This document shows, in pieces, positions 43,204-51,017 of a DNA stretch of 54,939 nucleotides. Under the pieces are notes generated by a model that worked only from the letters and a program-made list of their open reading frames with translations, had not been told where the DNA came from and searched no databases. Each line of letters begins with the position of its first letter. The first letter of the stretch is position 1. A program made the translations under genes and the position numbers. This DNA is from Bacteroidales bacterium (GTDB lineage Bacteria; Bacteroidota; Bacteroidia; Bacteroidales; UBA932), in assembly GCA_017429205.1 (NCBI GenBank), contig JAFRPH010000023.1, positions 1 to 54,939 of the forward strand. Direction: 5' to 3'.

Positions 43204-43230
43204 AGATTTCTCGGCAAGCTCGAAATGACA
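43204..43230 (-). repeat. Interspersed repeat over the atpD/atpC junction
   Basis: AGATTTCTCGGCAAGCTCGAAATGACA. The atpC start codon (43225) is part of this repeat (...GAA-ATG-ACA). Confidence 0.75.
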
Positions 43231-43473
43231 GACGTGATCAAGCTGCATATCGTATCGCCCGAGCGGACGCTCGTGGAGCAGGCGGTGTCCTCCGTGACGC
43301 TGCCGGGGACCATCGGCCCGTTCATGGTCCTGAAGAACCACGCGCCCATCATCTCCTCCCTGGAGAAGGGCGAGATCGTGTACGTTTCCGGCGGCAAGGA
43401 ATCCCGGGTTCCCATCAATGAAGGATTCGTCGAGGTGCGTGACAACCAAGTGGACGTTTGCGTGGAAGTATGA
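43225..43473 (+). CDS. atpC: ATP synthase F1 subunit epsilon, short form
   Basis: 82 residues: only the N-terminal beta-sandwich (LHIVSPERTLVEQAVSSVTL, GTIGPFMVLKNHAPIISSLEKGEIVY, VPINEGFVEVRDNQVDVCVE). The C-terminal helical domain that inhibits ATP hydrolysis in other bacteria is absent, which is common in Bacteroidetes. Its ATG is provided by the repeat at 43204-43230. Its stop overlaps the atpB start (ATGA). Confidence 0.94.
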   Translation: MTDVIKLHIVSPERTLVEQAVSSVTLPGTIGPFMVLKNHAPIISSLEKGEIVYVSGGKESRVPINEGFVEVRDNQVDVCVEV

Positions 43474-44576
43474 TCCTGACCTGGCTCATATCGCTGCTGC
43501 TGTTTTGGCAGATTCCTTCACCTGCTGCGCAGGTTCGGAATGACAGGGAGACCGTCACCCCGGTCGAAGCGTCCCCTGTCACCCCGAGCGAAGCGTCCTC
43601 TGTCATTCCGAGCGAAGCGAAAGAATCTCAGGAAGAGGAAGTGGATGTCGCCGGAATTATCTTCGAGCATATCGGCGATGAATACGAGTGGCATATCCTC
43701 ACTTGGGGAGACAAGCATGTGATACTGCACCTGCCGGTCATCGTGCACAGTTCTACAGGCTGGCATGTGTTCTCTTCCAGGCATTTGGAGCACGGGGAAT
43801 CCTATGAAGGCCTGGTGATCGACCCGGAAAAGGGGAAGATCGTGGAGGTGGACAGCGGGAAGCGTCCTTTCGACATCTCCATCACCAAGAACGTGCTCTC
43901 GCTGATGATGTCGAGCCTGCTGCTGCTCGTCGTCATTCTCCTCACGGCCCGGTGGTACAAGAAGCACGACGTGCTGAACGAGGCCCCGACTGGCATCGCC
44001 GCCTTGATGGAACCGCTCGTGATGATGGTCCATGACATCGCCCGCGAGAACATCGGCGAGGAGGATTACCGCCGGTATTCCCCTTACCTGTGCATGGCGT
44101 TCCTGTGGATCCTGTTTAACAACTTCCTGGGTATCATGCCGTTCTTCCCGGGCGGGGCGAACGTGACGGGGAACATCGCCATCACCCTGGTGCTCGCCCT
44201 GTGCACTTTCTTCACGGTGAACCTCACGGGCACGAAACACTATTACAAAGACATTTTCTGGCCGGATGTGCCGGGGTTCCTGAAGCCCATCATGCCCATC
44301 ATCGAGGTCTTCAGCGCCTTCATGAAACCGGTCTCCCTGACTGTCCGTTTGTTCGCGAACATGCTCGCGGGCCATATCATGATCCTGTGCATGGTGTGCA
44401 TCATCTTCATCATGGCCAAGTACGGGGCGGTTTTGACCGGGTCCATGACGGTGGTCTCGGTCCTGTTCGGCATCTTCCTGGATGCTCTGGAATGTCTGGT
44501 GGCTTTCATCCAGGCCTATGTGTTCACGACCCTGTCGTCGATTTATATCGGGCTCGCCAGGGCCCATGGGGAATGA
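43470..44576 (+). CDS. atpB: ATP synthase F0 subunit a with repeat-derived N-terminal linker
   Basis: 368 residues. N-terminal signal-like segment MILTWLISLLLFWQIPSPAAQ, a Bacteroidetes feature, then a linker to residue 53 with VTPVEASP-VTPSEASS-VIPSEAKE, then a soluble domain (HIGDEYEWHILTWGDKHVIL). The membrane domain follows from about residue 145, with the essential proton-path Arg293 in LTVRLFANMLAGH and VFTTLSSIYIGLARAH at the end. Bases 43510-43629 are interspersed repeats that encode the cleavage region and linker. The start at 43470 overlaps atpC; an upstream TTG is less likely. The last base of its stop starts another repeat. Confidence 0.95.
   Translation: MILTWLISLLLFWQIPSPAAQVRNDRETVTPVEASPVTPSEASSVIPSEAKESQEEEVDVAGIIFEHIGDEYEWHILTWGDKHVILHLPVIVHSSTGWHVFSSRHLEHGESYEGLVIDPEKGKIVEVDSGKRPFDISITKNVLSLMMSSLLLLVVILLTARWYKKHDVLNEAPTGIAALMEPLVMMVHDIARENIGEEDYRRYSPYLCMAFLWILFNNFLGIMPFFPGGANVTGNIAITLVLALCTFFTVNLTGTKHYYKDIFWPDVPGFLKPIMPIIEVFSAFMKPVSLTVRLFANMLAGHIMILCMVCIIFIMAKYGAVLTGSMTVVSVLFGIFLDALECLVAFIQAYVFTTLSSIYIGLARAHGE
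43510..43629. repeat. Cluster of interspersed repeats inside atpB
   Basis: Minus-oriented unit at 43510-43545 (AGATTCC...GGAATGACA, core CACCTGCTGCGCAGGT). Then three 24-bp direct repeats starting at 43554, 43578 and 43602 (GTCACCCCGGTCGAAGCG, GTCACCCCGAGCGAAGCG, GTCATTCCGAGCGAAGCG). The last is a complete plus-oriented element ending AGAATCTC at 43629. All in frame. Confidence 0.85.
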
Positions 44577-44602
44577 GATTTCCCGGAAAACTTGCAATGA
44601 CA
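44576..44602 (-). repeat. Degenerate interspersed repeat at the atpB/atpE junction
   Basis: AGATTTCCCGGAAAACTTGCAATGACA; its first base is the last base of the atpB stop codon. The core is more diverged than in the others. Confidence 0.6.
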
Positions 44603-44623
44603 AACATTTAAAACCATAAGATT

Positions 44624-44881
44624 ATGTTACTTGTTACCATGATTCTCCAGGCTGCGGCCGGTGCCGCCCTCGGTAAGGCGGGTGCCGCGATCGCCGCCGC
44701 AATCGCCGCTCTCGCAGGCGCTTACGGTATCGCCAAGATCGGTAAGTCCACGATGGAATCCATCGCGCGTCAGCCTGAATCCGCCGGCAACCTCCGTACT
44801 GCGATGATCATCGCGGCCGGTATGATCGAGGGCGCCGCCCTGTTCGCCATCATCGTCTGTCTCCTGGCCCTGGTCCTGTAA
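44624..44881 (+). CDS. atpE: ATP synthase F0 subunit c
   Basis: 85 residues, two membrane helices with polar loop Arg49-Gln50-Pro51 and the ion-binding Glu69 in GMIEGAALFAII. First helix is Ala-rich (GAALGKAGAAIAAAIAALAG). The residues around Glu69 lack the Ser/Thr and Gln of well-known sodium-type rings, so protons are the likely ion, though this is not proven. Follows atpB by 47 nt, including a repeat; no separate atpI gene is seen. Confidence 0.95.
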   Translation: MLLVTMILQAAAGAALGKAGAAIAAAIAALAGAYGIAKIGKSTMESIARQPESAGNLRTAMIIAAGMIEGAALFAIIVCLLALVL

Positions 44882-44884
44882 ACC

Positions 44885-45391
44885 ATGAACCTGGTTACGC
44901 CCGATACTGGCCTCCTGTTCTGGATGGTCGTCATCTTCGGCCTGGTCTTTCTCCTGCTGTGGAAGTTCGGTTTCCCGATCATCACCTCGATGGTCGAGAA
45001 GCGGAACGCCACCATCGAGAAGTCGCTGAAGGACGCCAAGGAGGTGGAGGCGCAGATGTCGGCTATGATGGCGGAGCACGCCCAGATGTTGGAAGAGGCC
45101 CGCAAGGAGAAGGCGCAGATGCTCCGGGAAGCCGCCGACATCCGCAATAAGATAATCGCGGATGGGAAGGAGCAGGCCCGTCAGATCGTCGAGCAGGATC
45201 GCGCCGCCGCCCGCGCCGAAATCGAAGCCGAGAAGGAGGCCGCCCTGCGCGACGTCCGCAAGGAAGTCGCCGTGCTCTCCGTGTCCATCGCCGAGAAGAT
45301 CCTCCGCAAGGAGCTCTCCGAGGACAAGGAGCAGCGGGAATACATTGACAGGATGGTCGAGGAGACCGTCCGTGAACGAGCCCAGTCGTGA
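44885..45391 (+). CDS. atpF: ATP synthase F0 subunit b
   Basis: 168 residues. One N-terminal membrane helix (GLLFWMVVIFGLVFLLLWKFGFP) followed by a long charged coiled coil (EKRNATIEKSLKDAKEVEAQ onward) that forms the peripheral stalk. Starts 3 nt after atpE; its stop overlaps the atpH start. Confidence 0.96.
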   Translation: MNLVTPDTGLLFWMVVIFGLVFLLLWKFGFPIITSMVEKRNATIEKSLKDAKEVEAQMSAMMAEHAQMLEEARKEKAQMLREAADIRNKIIADGKEQARQIVEQDRAAARAEIEAEKEAALRDVRKEVAVLSVSIAEKILRKELSEDKEQREYIDRMVEETVRERAQS

Positions 45392-45945
45392 ACGACAGCA
45401 TCATCCGGACCAGGTACGCCGACGCCCTGGTGAAATACGTCCGGGAGACCGGGAACGGCGATTCCGTCTGCAAGCAGGCGGAAAAGCTGGCCCGTGTCCT
45501 CGGCGAAGTGCCTGACCTGTCCCGGATGATGGCCGCGAAGGACGTGGTGTCCGACGCGAAGAAGCGGGAGCTGCTCCAGGCGGCCCTCGGCGAGCCGATG
45601 GCCCCGGATTTCGCTCGTTTTGTGGACCTGCTGATCGCAAACGGCCGGATCGGCGACCTCCGGATGATCCTGTTGGATTTCAAGGAACGGTACCGCCGGA
45701 GCCTCGGGTTCCGGAAAGCGCGCCTGAAGGTGGCCGTACCACCGCCAGAGGAGCTTGTGGCGCGGCTCAAGGCCCTCGTCAAGGAGCGTACGGGGGACGA
45801 GGCCGACATAGAGGTCGTGGTGGACCCGGACCTCATCGGCGGGTTCGTCTTCGACATCGACGACGCGATCATCGACAAGAGCGTCGCCCGCAAGCTGGAA
45901 CTGATCAAGCTCCAGTTCATTGAGAAAAACAGAAGAATCGTGTAG
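45388..45945 (+). CDS. atpH: ATP synthase F1 subunit delta
   Basis: 185 residues, linking the peripheral stalk to F1. RTRYADALVKYVRETG at the N-terminus, and the C-terminal VVVDPDLIGGFVFDIDDAIIDKSVARKLELIK is the family signature. It starts with GTG at 45388, overlapping the atpF stop (GTGA), the only non-ATG start I favour in this operon. Confidence 0.94.
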   Translation: MNDSIIRTRYADALVKYVRETGNGDSVCKQAEKLARVLGEVPDLSRMMAAKDVVSDAKKRELLQAALGEPMAPDFARFVDLLIANGRIGDLRMILLDFKERYRRSLGFRKARLKVAVPPPEELVARLKALVKERTGDEADIEVVVDPDLIGGFVFDIDDAIIDKSVARKLELIKLQFIEKNRRIV

Positions 45946-45948
45946 CTT

Positions 45949-47532
45949 ATGCCCAATGCGATAAAACCCAGCGAGATTTCCGAGGTGCTGCTCAGTCAGC
46001 TCCGGGATATCAAGAGCGATCTCCAGTTCGAGGAGATCGGCAAAGTCCTGCAGGTCAGCGACGGCGTCGTCCGTATCTATGGACTGGACCACGCCGAAGC
46101 CGGCGAACTGCTGGACTGCGGCAACGGCGTGATGGCCGTCGTGATGAACCTGGAGCCCGACAATGTGGGCGCCGTCCTGATGGGTCCGACAGACCTGCTG
46201 AAGGAAGGGGCCGTGGTCCGGCGCACCCGCCGCATCGCCTCCATTCCGGTGGGCGAGTCGCTGGTGGGCCGCGTCGTGGACCCGCTCGGCAATCCCCTGG
46301 ACGGCATGGGCAACATCGGCGGGGAAAAGGTCGATATGCCCCTGGAGCGCAAGGCTCCGGGTGTCATCTACCGCCAGCCCGTGAACGAGCCGCTGCAGAC
46401 GGGCCTCAAGGCCATCGACGCGATGATTCCGATCGGCCGCGGCCAGCGCGAACTCATCATCGGCGACCGCCAGACCGGCAAGACCGCCCTGGCGATCGAC
46501 ACCATCATCAACCAGCGGGACAATTTCCTCAAGGGGGATCCGGTCTACTGCATTTATGTGGCCGTTGGCCAGAAGGGCTCCACCGTCGCGAGCATCGTCA
46601 AGACGCTGCGGGACCACGGCGCGATGGACTACACCATCGTCGTCGCCGCCACCGCCGCGGACCCGGCCGCCCTGCAGTATTATGCGCCGTTCGCCGGCGC
46701 GGCCATCGGCGAGTACTACCGCGACACGGGCCGCCACGCCCTCGTCGTGTATGACGATCTTTCCAAGCAGGCCGTCGCTTATCGTGAAGTTTCCCTGATC
46801 CTCCGCCGTCCTTCCGGCCGTGAGGCGTATCCGGGCGACATCTTCTACCTGCATTCCCGCCTCCTCGAGCGCGCCGCGAAGATCATCGGCCAGCAGGAAG
46901 TCGCCGAGCAGATGAACGACCTTCCGGAAGCCCTCAAGGGCAAGGTCCGGGGCGGCGGTTCCCTGACCGCCCTCCCGATCATCGAGACCCAGGCCGGCGA
47001 CGTATCGGCCTACATCCCGACCAACGTGATCTCTATCACCGACGGCCAGATCTACCTGGAGTCCGGCCTGTTCAACCAGGGCATCCGCCCGGCTATCAAC
47101 GTGGGTATCAGCGTCTCCCGTGTGGGCGGCAGCGCGCAGGTGAAGTCCATGAAGAAGGTCGCCGGCACCCTGAAGATCGACCAGGCCCAGTACGCCGAGC
47201 TTGAGGCCTTCTCCAAGTTCTCGTCCGATATGGACAAGGTCACGGCGATGGCCTTGGACAAGGGCCGCAAGAACAACCAGCTCCTCATCCAGCCCCAGTA
47301 CAGCCCGATGCCCGTCGGCGAGCAGATCGCCGTCCTGTACTGCGGCACGAACGCCCTGATGCGCGACATCCCCGTGGACCGCGTCCGCGAGTTCCAGGAC
47401 CTGTTCCTGGACCGCATCCGCGCTCTCCACAAGGACGATGTCCTCGCGCCGCTCGCCGCCGGTCAGATGACCGACGAGATCGGCGATATCATCCGCGTCG
47501 AAGCCACCTCCATCATCGCCGGAATGTTGTAA
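45949..47532 (+). CDS. atpA: ATP synthase F1 subunit alpha
   Basis: 527 residues. Walker A GDRQTGKT at 172-179; [72 protein letters not shown] and [21 protein letters not shown] are typical. Full family length. atpG follows after 39 nt containing a repeat. Confidence 0.98.
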   Translation: MPNAIKPSEISEVLLSQLRDIKSDLQFEEIGKVLQVSDGVVRIYGLDHAEAGELLDCGNGVMAVVMNLEPDNVGAVLMGPTDLLKEGAVVRRTRRIASIPVGESLVGRVVDPLGNPLDGMGNIGGEKVDMPLERKAPGVIYRQPVNEPLQTGLKAIDAMIPIGRGQRELIIGDRQTGKTALAIDTIINQRDNFLKGDPVYCIYVAVGQKGSTVASIVKTLRDHGAMDYTIVVAATAADPAALQYYAPFAGAAIGEYYRDTGRHALVVYDDLSKQAVAYREVSLILRRPSGREAYPGDIFYLHSRLLERAAKIIGQQEVAEQMNDLPEALKGKVRGGGSLTALPIIETQAGDVSAYIPTNVISITDGQIYLESGLFNQGIRPAINVGISVSRVGGSAQVKSMKKVAGTLKIDQAQYAELEAFSKFSSDMDKVTAMALDKGRKNNQLLIQPQYSPMPVGEQIAVLYCGTNALMRDIPVDRVREFQDLFLDRIRALHKDDVLAPLAAGQMTDEIGDIIRVEATSIIAGML

Positions 47533-47538
47533 TTCCTC

Positions 47539-47566
47539 TGTCATTTCGAGCGAAGTCGAGAAATCT
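47539..47566 (+). repeat. Interspersed repeat at the atpA/atpG junction
   Basis: TGTCATTTCGAGCGAAGTCG followed by AGAAATCT; ends self-complementary. It lies between the atpA stop and 5 nt before the atpG ATG, so it can fold next to the start of translation. Confidence 0.8.
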
Positions 47567-47571
47567 GATAT

Positions 47572-48477
47572 ATGCCGTCTTTAAAGGAAATCAAGGGCCG
47601 CATCGGCTCCGTCCAGAGTACGCTGAAGATCACTTCCGCGATGAAGCTCGTGGCCTCCGCCAAGCTCCGCAAGGCGCAGCAGACCATTGAGGGGATGCGT
47701 CCCTATGAGCAGAAGCTGCAGGGGATGCTGGACCACCTCGTGGCCTCCGGCGCGAAGGTGAGCGGCGAGTACACCCGGACGCCGGCCGAAGGCGCAGGCA
47801 AGCTGCGCGTCGCCCTCGTCGCCTTCGCCTCCAATTCCTCCCTCTGCGGCGCCTTCAATGCCAATGCGGTGCGCCTCACGCAGGAAACGATCCGTTCCTA
47901 CGGCGAGGCCGACGTCACCGTCTACAGCATCGGCCGCAAGATGGCCGATTCGATGCGGAAGGCCGGGCATCCCTCGCCGGCGGATTACCAGAAGCTCGCC
48001 GACAAGCCCGCCTACGCCCCCGCCGCGGAATTGGCGGAACAGCTGATGGCCGATTTCCTGGCCGGCCGCCTGGACCGCATCGACCTGGTGTACAACCACT
48101 TCGTCTCCTCCGGCAAGCAGGTCCCCGTGCGGGAAACCCTCCTGCCGATGGGGGAGATTCCGGGTCAAGCCCGGAATGAGGACGAATCGGCCCCTTCCCT
48201 CATCCCGGGCTTGACCCGGGATCTCGATTACATCCTCGAACCCTCCGCCTCCGCCCTCCTGGCGGACCTCCTTCCAAAGTCCCTGCGCCTGAAGTTCTAC
48301 ACGGCCCTGCTGGACAGCAACGCGTCCGAGCACGCCGCCCGCACGGTGGCGATGCAGACGGCCACGGACAACGGCGAGGACCTCCTGCAGGAGCTCACCC
48401 TGCAGTACAACAAATCCCGCCAGCAGAAGATCACGTCGGAGATCCTGGATCTTGCGGGCGGGAGTCAGCAGCAATAG
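47572..48477 (+). CDS. atpG: ATP synthase F1 subunit gamma with repeat-derived loop
   Basis: 301 residues, the rotor shaft. N-terminal helix PSLKEIKGRIGSVQSTLKIT with SAMKLVASAKLRKAQ, and C-terminal helix ASEHAARTVAMQTATDNGEDL and LTLQYNKSRQQKITSEIL, are conserved. Residues 195-218 (EIPGQARNEDESAPSLIPGL then TRDL) are encoded by two inverted interspersed repeats, placed between LLPM and DYILEPS. This is the loop that carries the redox-regulated insert in chloroplast gamma subunits. Last gene of the operon; it ends 11 nt from a convergent gene without a terminator. Confidence 0.95.
   Translation: MPSLKEIKGRIGSVQSTLKITSAMKLVASAKLRKAQQTIEGMRPYEQKLQGMLDHLVASGAKVSGEYTRTPAEGAGKLRVALVAFASNSSLCGAFNANAVRLTQETIRSYGEADVTVYSIGRKMADSMRKAGHPSPADYQKLADKPAYAPAAELAEQLMADFLAGRLDRIDLVYNHFVSSGKQVPVRETLLPMGEIPGQARNEDESAPSLIPGLTRDLDYILEPSASALLADLLPKSLRLKFYTALLDSNASEHAARTVAMQTATDNGEDLLQELTLQYNKSRQQKITSEILDLAGGSQQQ
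48154..48180 (-). repeat. Interspersed repeat inside atpG (first)
   Basis: GAGATTCCGGGTCAAGCCCG followed by GAATGAG; minus orientation, in frame. Pairs with the copy at 48198-48225 as an inverted pair 17 bp apart. Confidence 0.82.
48198..48225 (+). repeat. Interspersed repeat inside atpG (second)
   Basis: CCTCATCCCGGGCTTGACCC followed by GGGATCTC; core CCCGGG...CCCGGG palindrome, plus orientation, in frame. Confidence 0.82.
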
Positions 48478-48488
48478 GGGACGGAGAA

Positions 48489-48959
48489 TCAGTCTTTCTC
48501 CCGGTTTCTGAAATATTGTTCGATGGAACTCACGACCCGGACCAGGTCGCGGGAGAGGCCTTCAACCTCCCAGCCGCCCAGGACGGGCGTGAGGGTGATG
48601 GTATCCTCCCAGAACCGGAAGGCCCGGTTCACGGGGGAGGAAAGGTGGAACTTCAAGATGCCGTCCGCCTCGCTTTCTGGCACATAGCCCCGGATTTTCA
48701 GCGCTTCTACGATGCCGTCCCGCGCCAGGGCCGGGTCGCCTTTGACGTGGATCAACCGCTTCTGGTAGCCGAAGAAAGGATAGACGAGCGCCATCACGGC
48801 GAAGATGGCGAGGATCCACCAGACGGATTTCCAGCCGTGGGTGAAGGCGACGGAAATGTCCTTGGACACCATCCCGGAAAGCATCAGGATGCCGATGATG
48901 ATGGCGAGCAGGAGGCAGGTCTGGATGAAATACTTGATTGCGCGGCGGATGTAGGTCAT
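48489..48959 (-). CDS. Membrane protein of unknown function
   Basis: 156 residues. Two membrane helices (YFIQTCLLLAIIIGILMLSGMV and WWILAIFAVMALVYPFFGY), then a soluble C-terminal domain (KRLIHVKGDPALARDGIVEA, LKFHLSSPVNRAFRFWEDTI) with a VEGLSRDLVRVVSSIE helix. Not recognised. Overlaps the next upstream gene by ATGA and belongs to the small-membrane-protein group up to 49924. Confidence 0.65.
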   Translation of the reverse strand: MTYIRRAIKYFIQTCLLLAIIIGILMLSGMVSKDISVAFTHGWKSVWWILAIFAVMALVYPFFGYQKRLIHVKGDPALARDGIVEALKIRGYVPESEADGILKFHLSSPVNRAFRFWEDTITLTPVLGGWEVEGLSRDLVRVVSSIEQYFRNREKD

Positions 48960-49204
48960 TTTTCGAGGAGTTTTCGGAGGGAACGGACGGCATTGATGCC
49001 GATGGTGTACAGATGGTGGTTCAAGGCGAATCTCCGCACGCCGTTGAGCGCGAGGTTTTGCGGGGTGTAGAAGTCCTGGATGTGCGTCAGGCCGGTCTGG
49101 ACCGATTCGCCCTTCGCTTCGATCCGCGCGCGGTTGCCGTGGATGGCGGCGCTGAGTTCGTCCAGCGTCTTGATGTCCTGGTAGCTATTCTTCTGCTTGC
49201 TCAT
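48956..49204 (-). CDS. Small conserved-looking protein of unknown function
   Basis: 82 residues, basic (MSKQKNSYQDIKTLDELSAA, TGLTHIQDFYTPQNLALNGV), no membrane segment or signal. The start at 49204 is favoured over one 9 nt upstream; it overlaps the holin-like gene by 20 nt. Function unknown; context suggests a partner of the neighbouring membrane proteins. Confidence 0.6.
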   Translation of the reverse strand: MSKQKNSYQDIKTLDELSAAIHGNRARIEAKGESVQTGLTHIQDFYTPQNLALNGVRRFALNHHLYTIGINAVRSLRKLLEK

Positions 49205-49553
49205 CGTCGTCACCGTTGAAGAAGAGATTGATGAACAGGGGAACGAAGGTGTCCTTGAACAGGCGGTCGCGCCGGCGGATGAGGATCCACAGGCCGATGG
49301 CCAGCAGGACGGACACGCCGAAGGCCGACCAGGCGTAGCTGCCGATGATCTCGCCGATCAGCAGGATCAGGCCGAAGGACAACGCCAGGATCAGGCTCGT
49401 CCCCACGCTGATGATGATGAAGAACGCCACCAGCTTGGACGCGGTGATGGACAGGCCTTTCGCCGCCCGGAGCTTGATGTCGTCCAGGCGGAGGTCGATG
49501 TATTCCTTGGCCCTCCGGGAGAGGTCCTCGGCCGGCTCGGTGAATTGGCTCAT
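49185..49553 (-). CDS. Phage-holin-superfamily-like membrane protein
   Basis: 122 residues. Amphipathic N-terminus (AEDLSRRAKEYIDLRLDDIK), two membrane helices (KLVAFFIIISVGTSLILALSFGLILLIG and WSAFGVSVLLAIGLWILI) and an acidic C-terminus. This is the pattern of proteins annotated as phage holin family (YqjE-like) that occur in chromosomes next to YtxH proteins; it is not evidence for a prophage. Overlaps both neighbours. Confidence 0.72.
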   Translation of the reverse strand: MSQFTEPAEDLSRRAKEYIDLRLDDIKLRAAKGLSITASKLVAFFIIISVGTSLILALSFGLILLIGEIIGSYAWSAFGVSVLLAIGLWILIRRRDRLFKDTFVPLFINLFFNGDDDEQAEE

Positions 49554-49924
49554 GCCTCGGGGGACTGCTCGTCGGGCTGCTCGCCGACCGCTTCCTCGGC
49601 GGTGGCTTCGGCCTGCTTCAGGGCGTTCTCCAGGCGCTCCAACTGCTTGACGAGCAGCTCGCGGGTGTCTTCCTTGATTTCGGCGCCTTTCGTGCGGAGG
49701 GTTTCGCGGAGGTCCTTGATGGAGGCCTTCGCTTCGGCGGTCTTCTGATCGACCTTGGCGCCCAGGTCACCGAGGTTTTCCTTGAGGTCCTCGTAGCCGT
49801 TCTCCGCGGCTTTCTTCACGCGGGCGCGGGTTTTCCAACCCTTGTCCGGGGCGTAGAGGATACCGAAAGCGGCGCCTGCGGCGAGGCCCGCGAGGAGGGT
49901 GAAGAAAGATTTTGTGCTTGCCAT
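49550..49924 (-). CDS. YtxH-domain protein
   Basis: 124 residues. One N-terminal membrane segment with the YtxH signature (FFTLLAGLAAGAAFGILYAP then DKG), followed by a long charged helix (DLKENLGDLGAKVDQKTAEA, KEDTRELLVKQLERLENAL) and an acidic tail. Such proteins are often stress-linked and sit beside holin-like genes; the molecular function is unknown. Overlaps the holin-like gene by ATGA. Confidence 0.78.
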   Translation of the reverse strand: MASTKSFFTLLAGLAAGAAFGILYAPDKGWKTRARVKKAAENGYEDLKENLGDLGAKVDQKTAEAKASIKDLRETLRTKGAEIKEDTRELLVKQLERLENALKQAEATAEEAVGEQPDEQSPEA

Positions 49925-49936
49925 AACGATGTGGTT

Positions 49937-51013
49937 TTAAATCAGTTCGCGGATAATCTCGTCGGAGACGAAGAAGCGGTCCTCGGGGATCCGGTACCGG
50001 TCGCCCGTGCGGACCAGGGCTCCGCTCTCGAGGAGTCGTCCGATGTCCTCCTTACTGCAATTACCGTGCAGGAAGGCAGCGTCGACGCCTTTGTCAGTCC
50101 GGAGGGACAGCATGATGGTTTCGATGAGGGAATCCTCGGGGGTGAGGGTCTCCGTCGTGGGCTTCCAGCCGCGGAGGGCTTTGCTGTTCCAGGAGCGGGT
50201 GTTTCCTTGGAAAGAATGCGCTCCGGGGCCGATTCCGACGTAAGGACGACGCGCCCAGTAGCCACCGTTATGGACCGCCTCGAAGCCTTCCTTGGCGAAA
50301 TTGGAGATCTCGTAGTGGTGGTACCCGGCCGCGGCGAGCTTCTGACAAAGCATGTCATATTGTCTGCGGCACAGGGCGTCGTCGGCCTCGGTGTAGCGGC
50401 CTTCGGCGACCAGGTCCGCGAGGGCGCTCTCGCCTTCGACGGTGAGCTGGTAGCAGGAGATGTGCTCCGGCCCCAGGGCGACGGCCTGGTCGATGGTGTT
50501 GGCCCAGACGGCGTCCTCCAGGTGCGTGATGCCGAAGATGAGGTCCAGGCTGATGTTCCCGGCGCCGGCTTCCCGCGCGAGGCGGAAGGCTTCCTTCGCC
50601 CGGGCGGCGTCGTGCCGGCGGTTCATCCACCGCAGCATCCCGTCGTCGAAGGACTGCACGCCGATGCTCAGGCGGTTCACGCCGAGGGAGAGGAGGCTTT
50701 CGACATAGCCCGCCCCCCTTTCGACGAGGTCCTCCGGGTTCACTTCCATCGTGAATTCCCGGTAGGGGCCGCCGTGCCCGACCTCATCCAGGGTGATGAG
50801 GATGCGGGTCAGGACGGAAAGCGGCAGCACCGAAGGGGTGCCGCCACCGAAATAAAGGGTCTTGGGATCGTCGTCCATCTCCTTCGCCCGCTGGCGGATT
50901 TCCGCACAGACGCCGTCGGCATAGGCCTTGAAGCATCCTTCCCCGGCGATTTCCGAGTAGAAGTCGCAGTACGTGCAGAACTGCTTGCAGAAGGGGACGT
51001 GGACGTAGATCAT
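49937..51013 (-). CDS. hemW: Heme chaperone HemW (radical SAM)
   Basis: 358 residues. Iron-sulfur motif Cys9, Cys13, Cys16 (VPFCKQFCTYCDF); TLYFGGGTPSVLP, EFTMEVNPEDL, LGVNRLSIGVQSFDDGMLRWMNR, DLIFGITHLED, and YHHYEISNFAKEGFEAVHN with YVGIGPGAHSF are those of HemW rather than HemN. Delivers heme to respiratory enzymes. Start at 51013 gives the standard N-terminus. Four nt after the upstream gene. Confidence 0.93.
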   Translation of the reverse strand: MIYVHVPFCKQFCTYCDFYSEIAGEGCFKAYADGVCAEIRQRAKEMDDDPKTLYFGGGTPSVLPLSVLTRILITLDEVGHGGPYREFTMEVNPEDLVERGAGYVESLLSLGVNRLSIGVQSFDDGMLRWMNRRHDAARAKEAFRLAREAGAGNISLDLIFGITHLEDAVWANTIDQAVALGPEHISCYQLTVEGESALADLVAEGRYTEADDALCRRQYDMLCQKLAAAGYHHYEISNFAKEGFEAVHNGGYWARRPYVGIGPGAHSFQGNTRSWNSKALRGWKPTTETLTPEDSLIETIMLSLRTDKGVDAAFLHGNCSKEDIGRLLESGALVRTGDRYRIPEDRFFVSDEIIRELI

Positions 51014-51017
51014 CGGA

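Noticed and set aside
43554..43629. 24-bp tandem repeats as a possible CRISPR fragment
   Set aside because: The units are directly adjacent without spacers, in frame within atpB, and match the interspersed repeat family.
44624..44881. Sodium-type c subunit
   Set aside because: Ser/Thr next to the ion-binding Glu and the helix-1 Gln motif of known sodium rings are missing.
45181..47544. Minus-strand open frame of 787 codons opposite atpH and atpA
   Set aside because: Antisense shadow with biased composition; no promoter and no motif.
49185..49553. Holin-like gene as sign of a prophage
   Set aside because: No phage structural, integrase or lysis genes nearby; the family is common in chromosomes beside YtxH genes.
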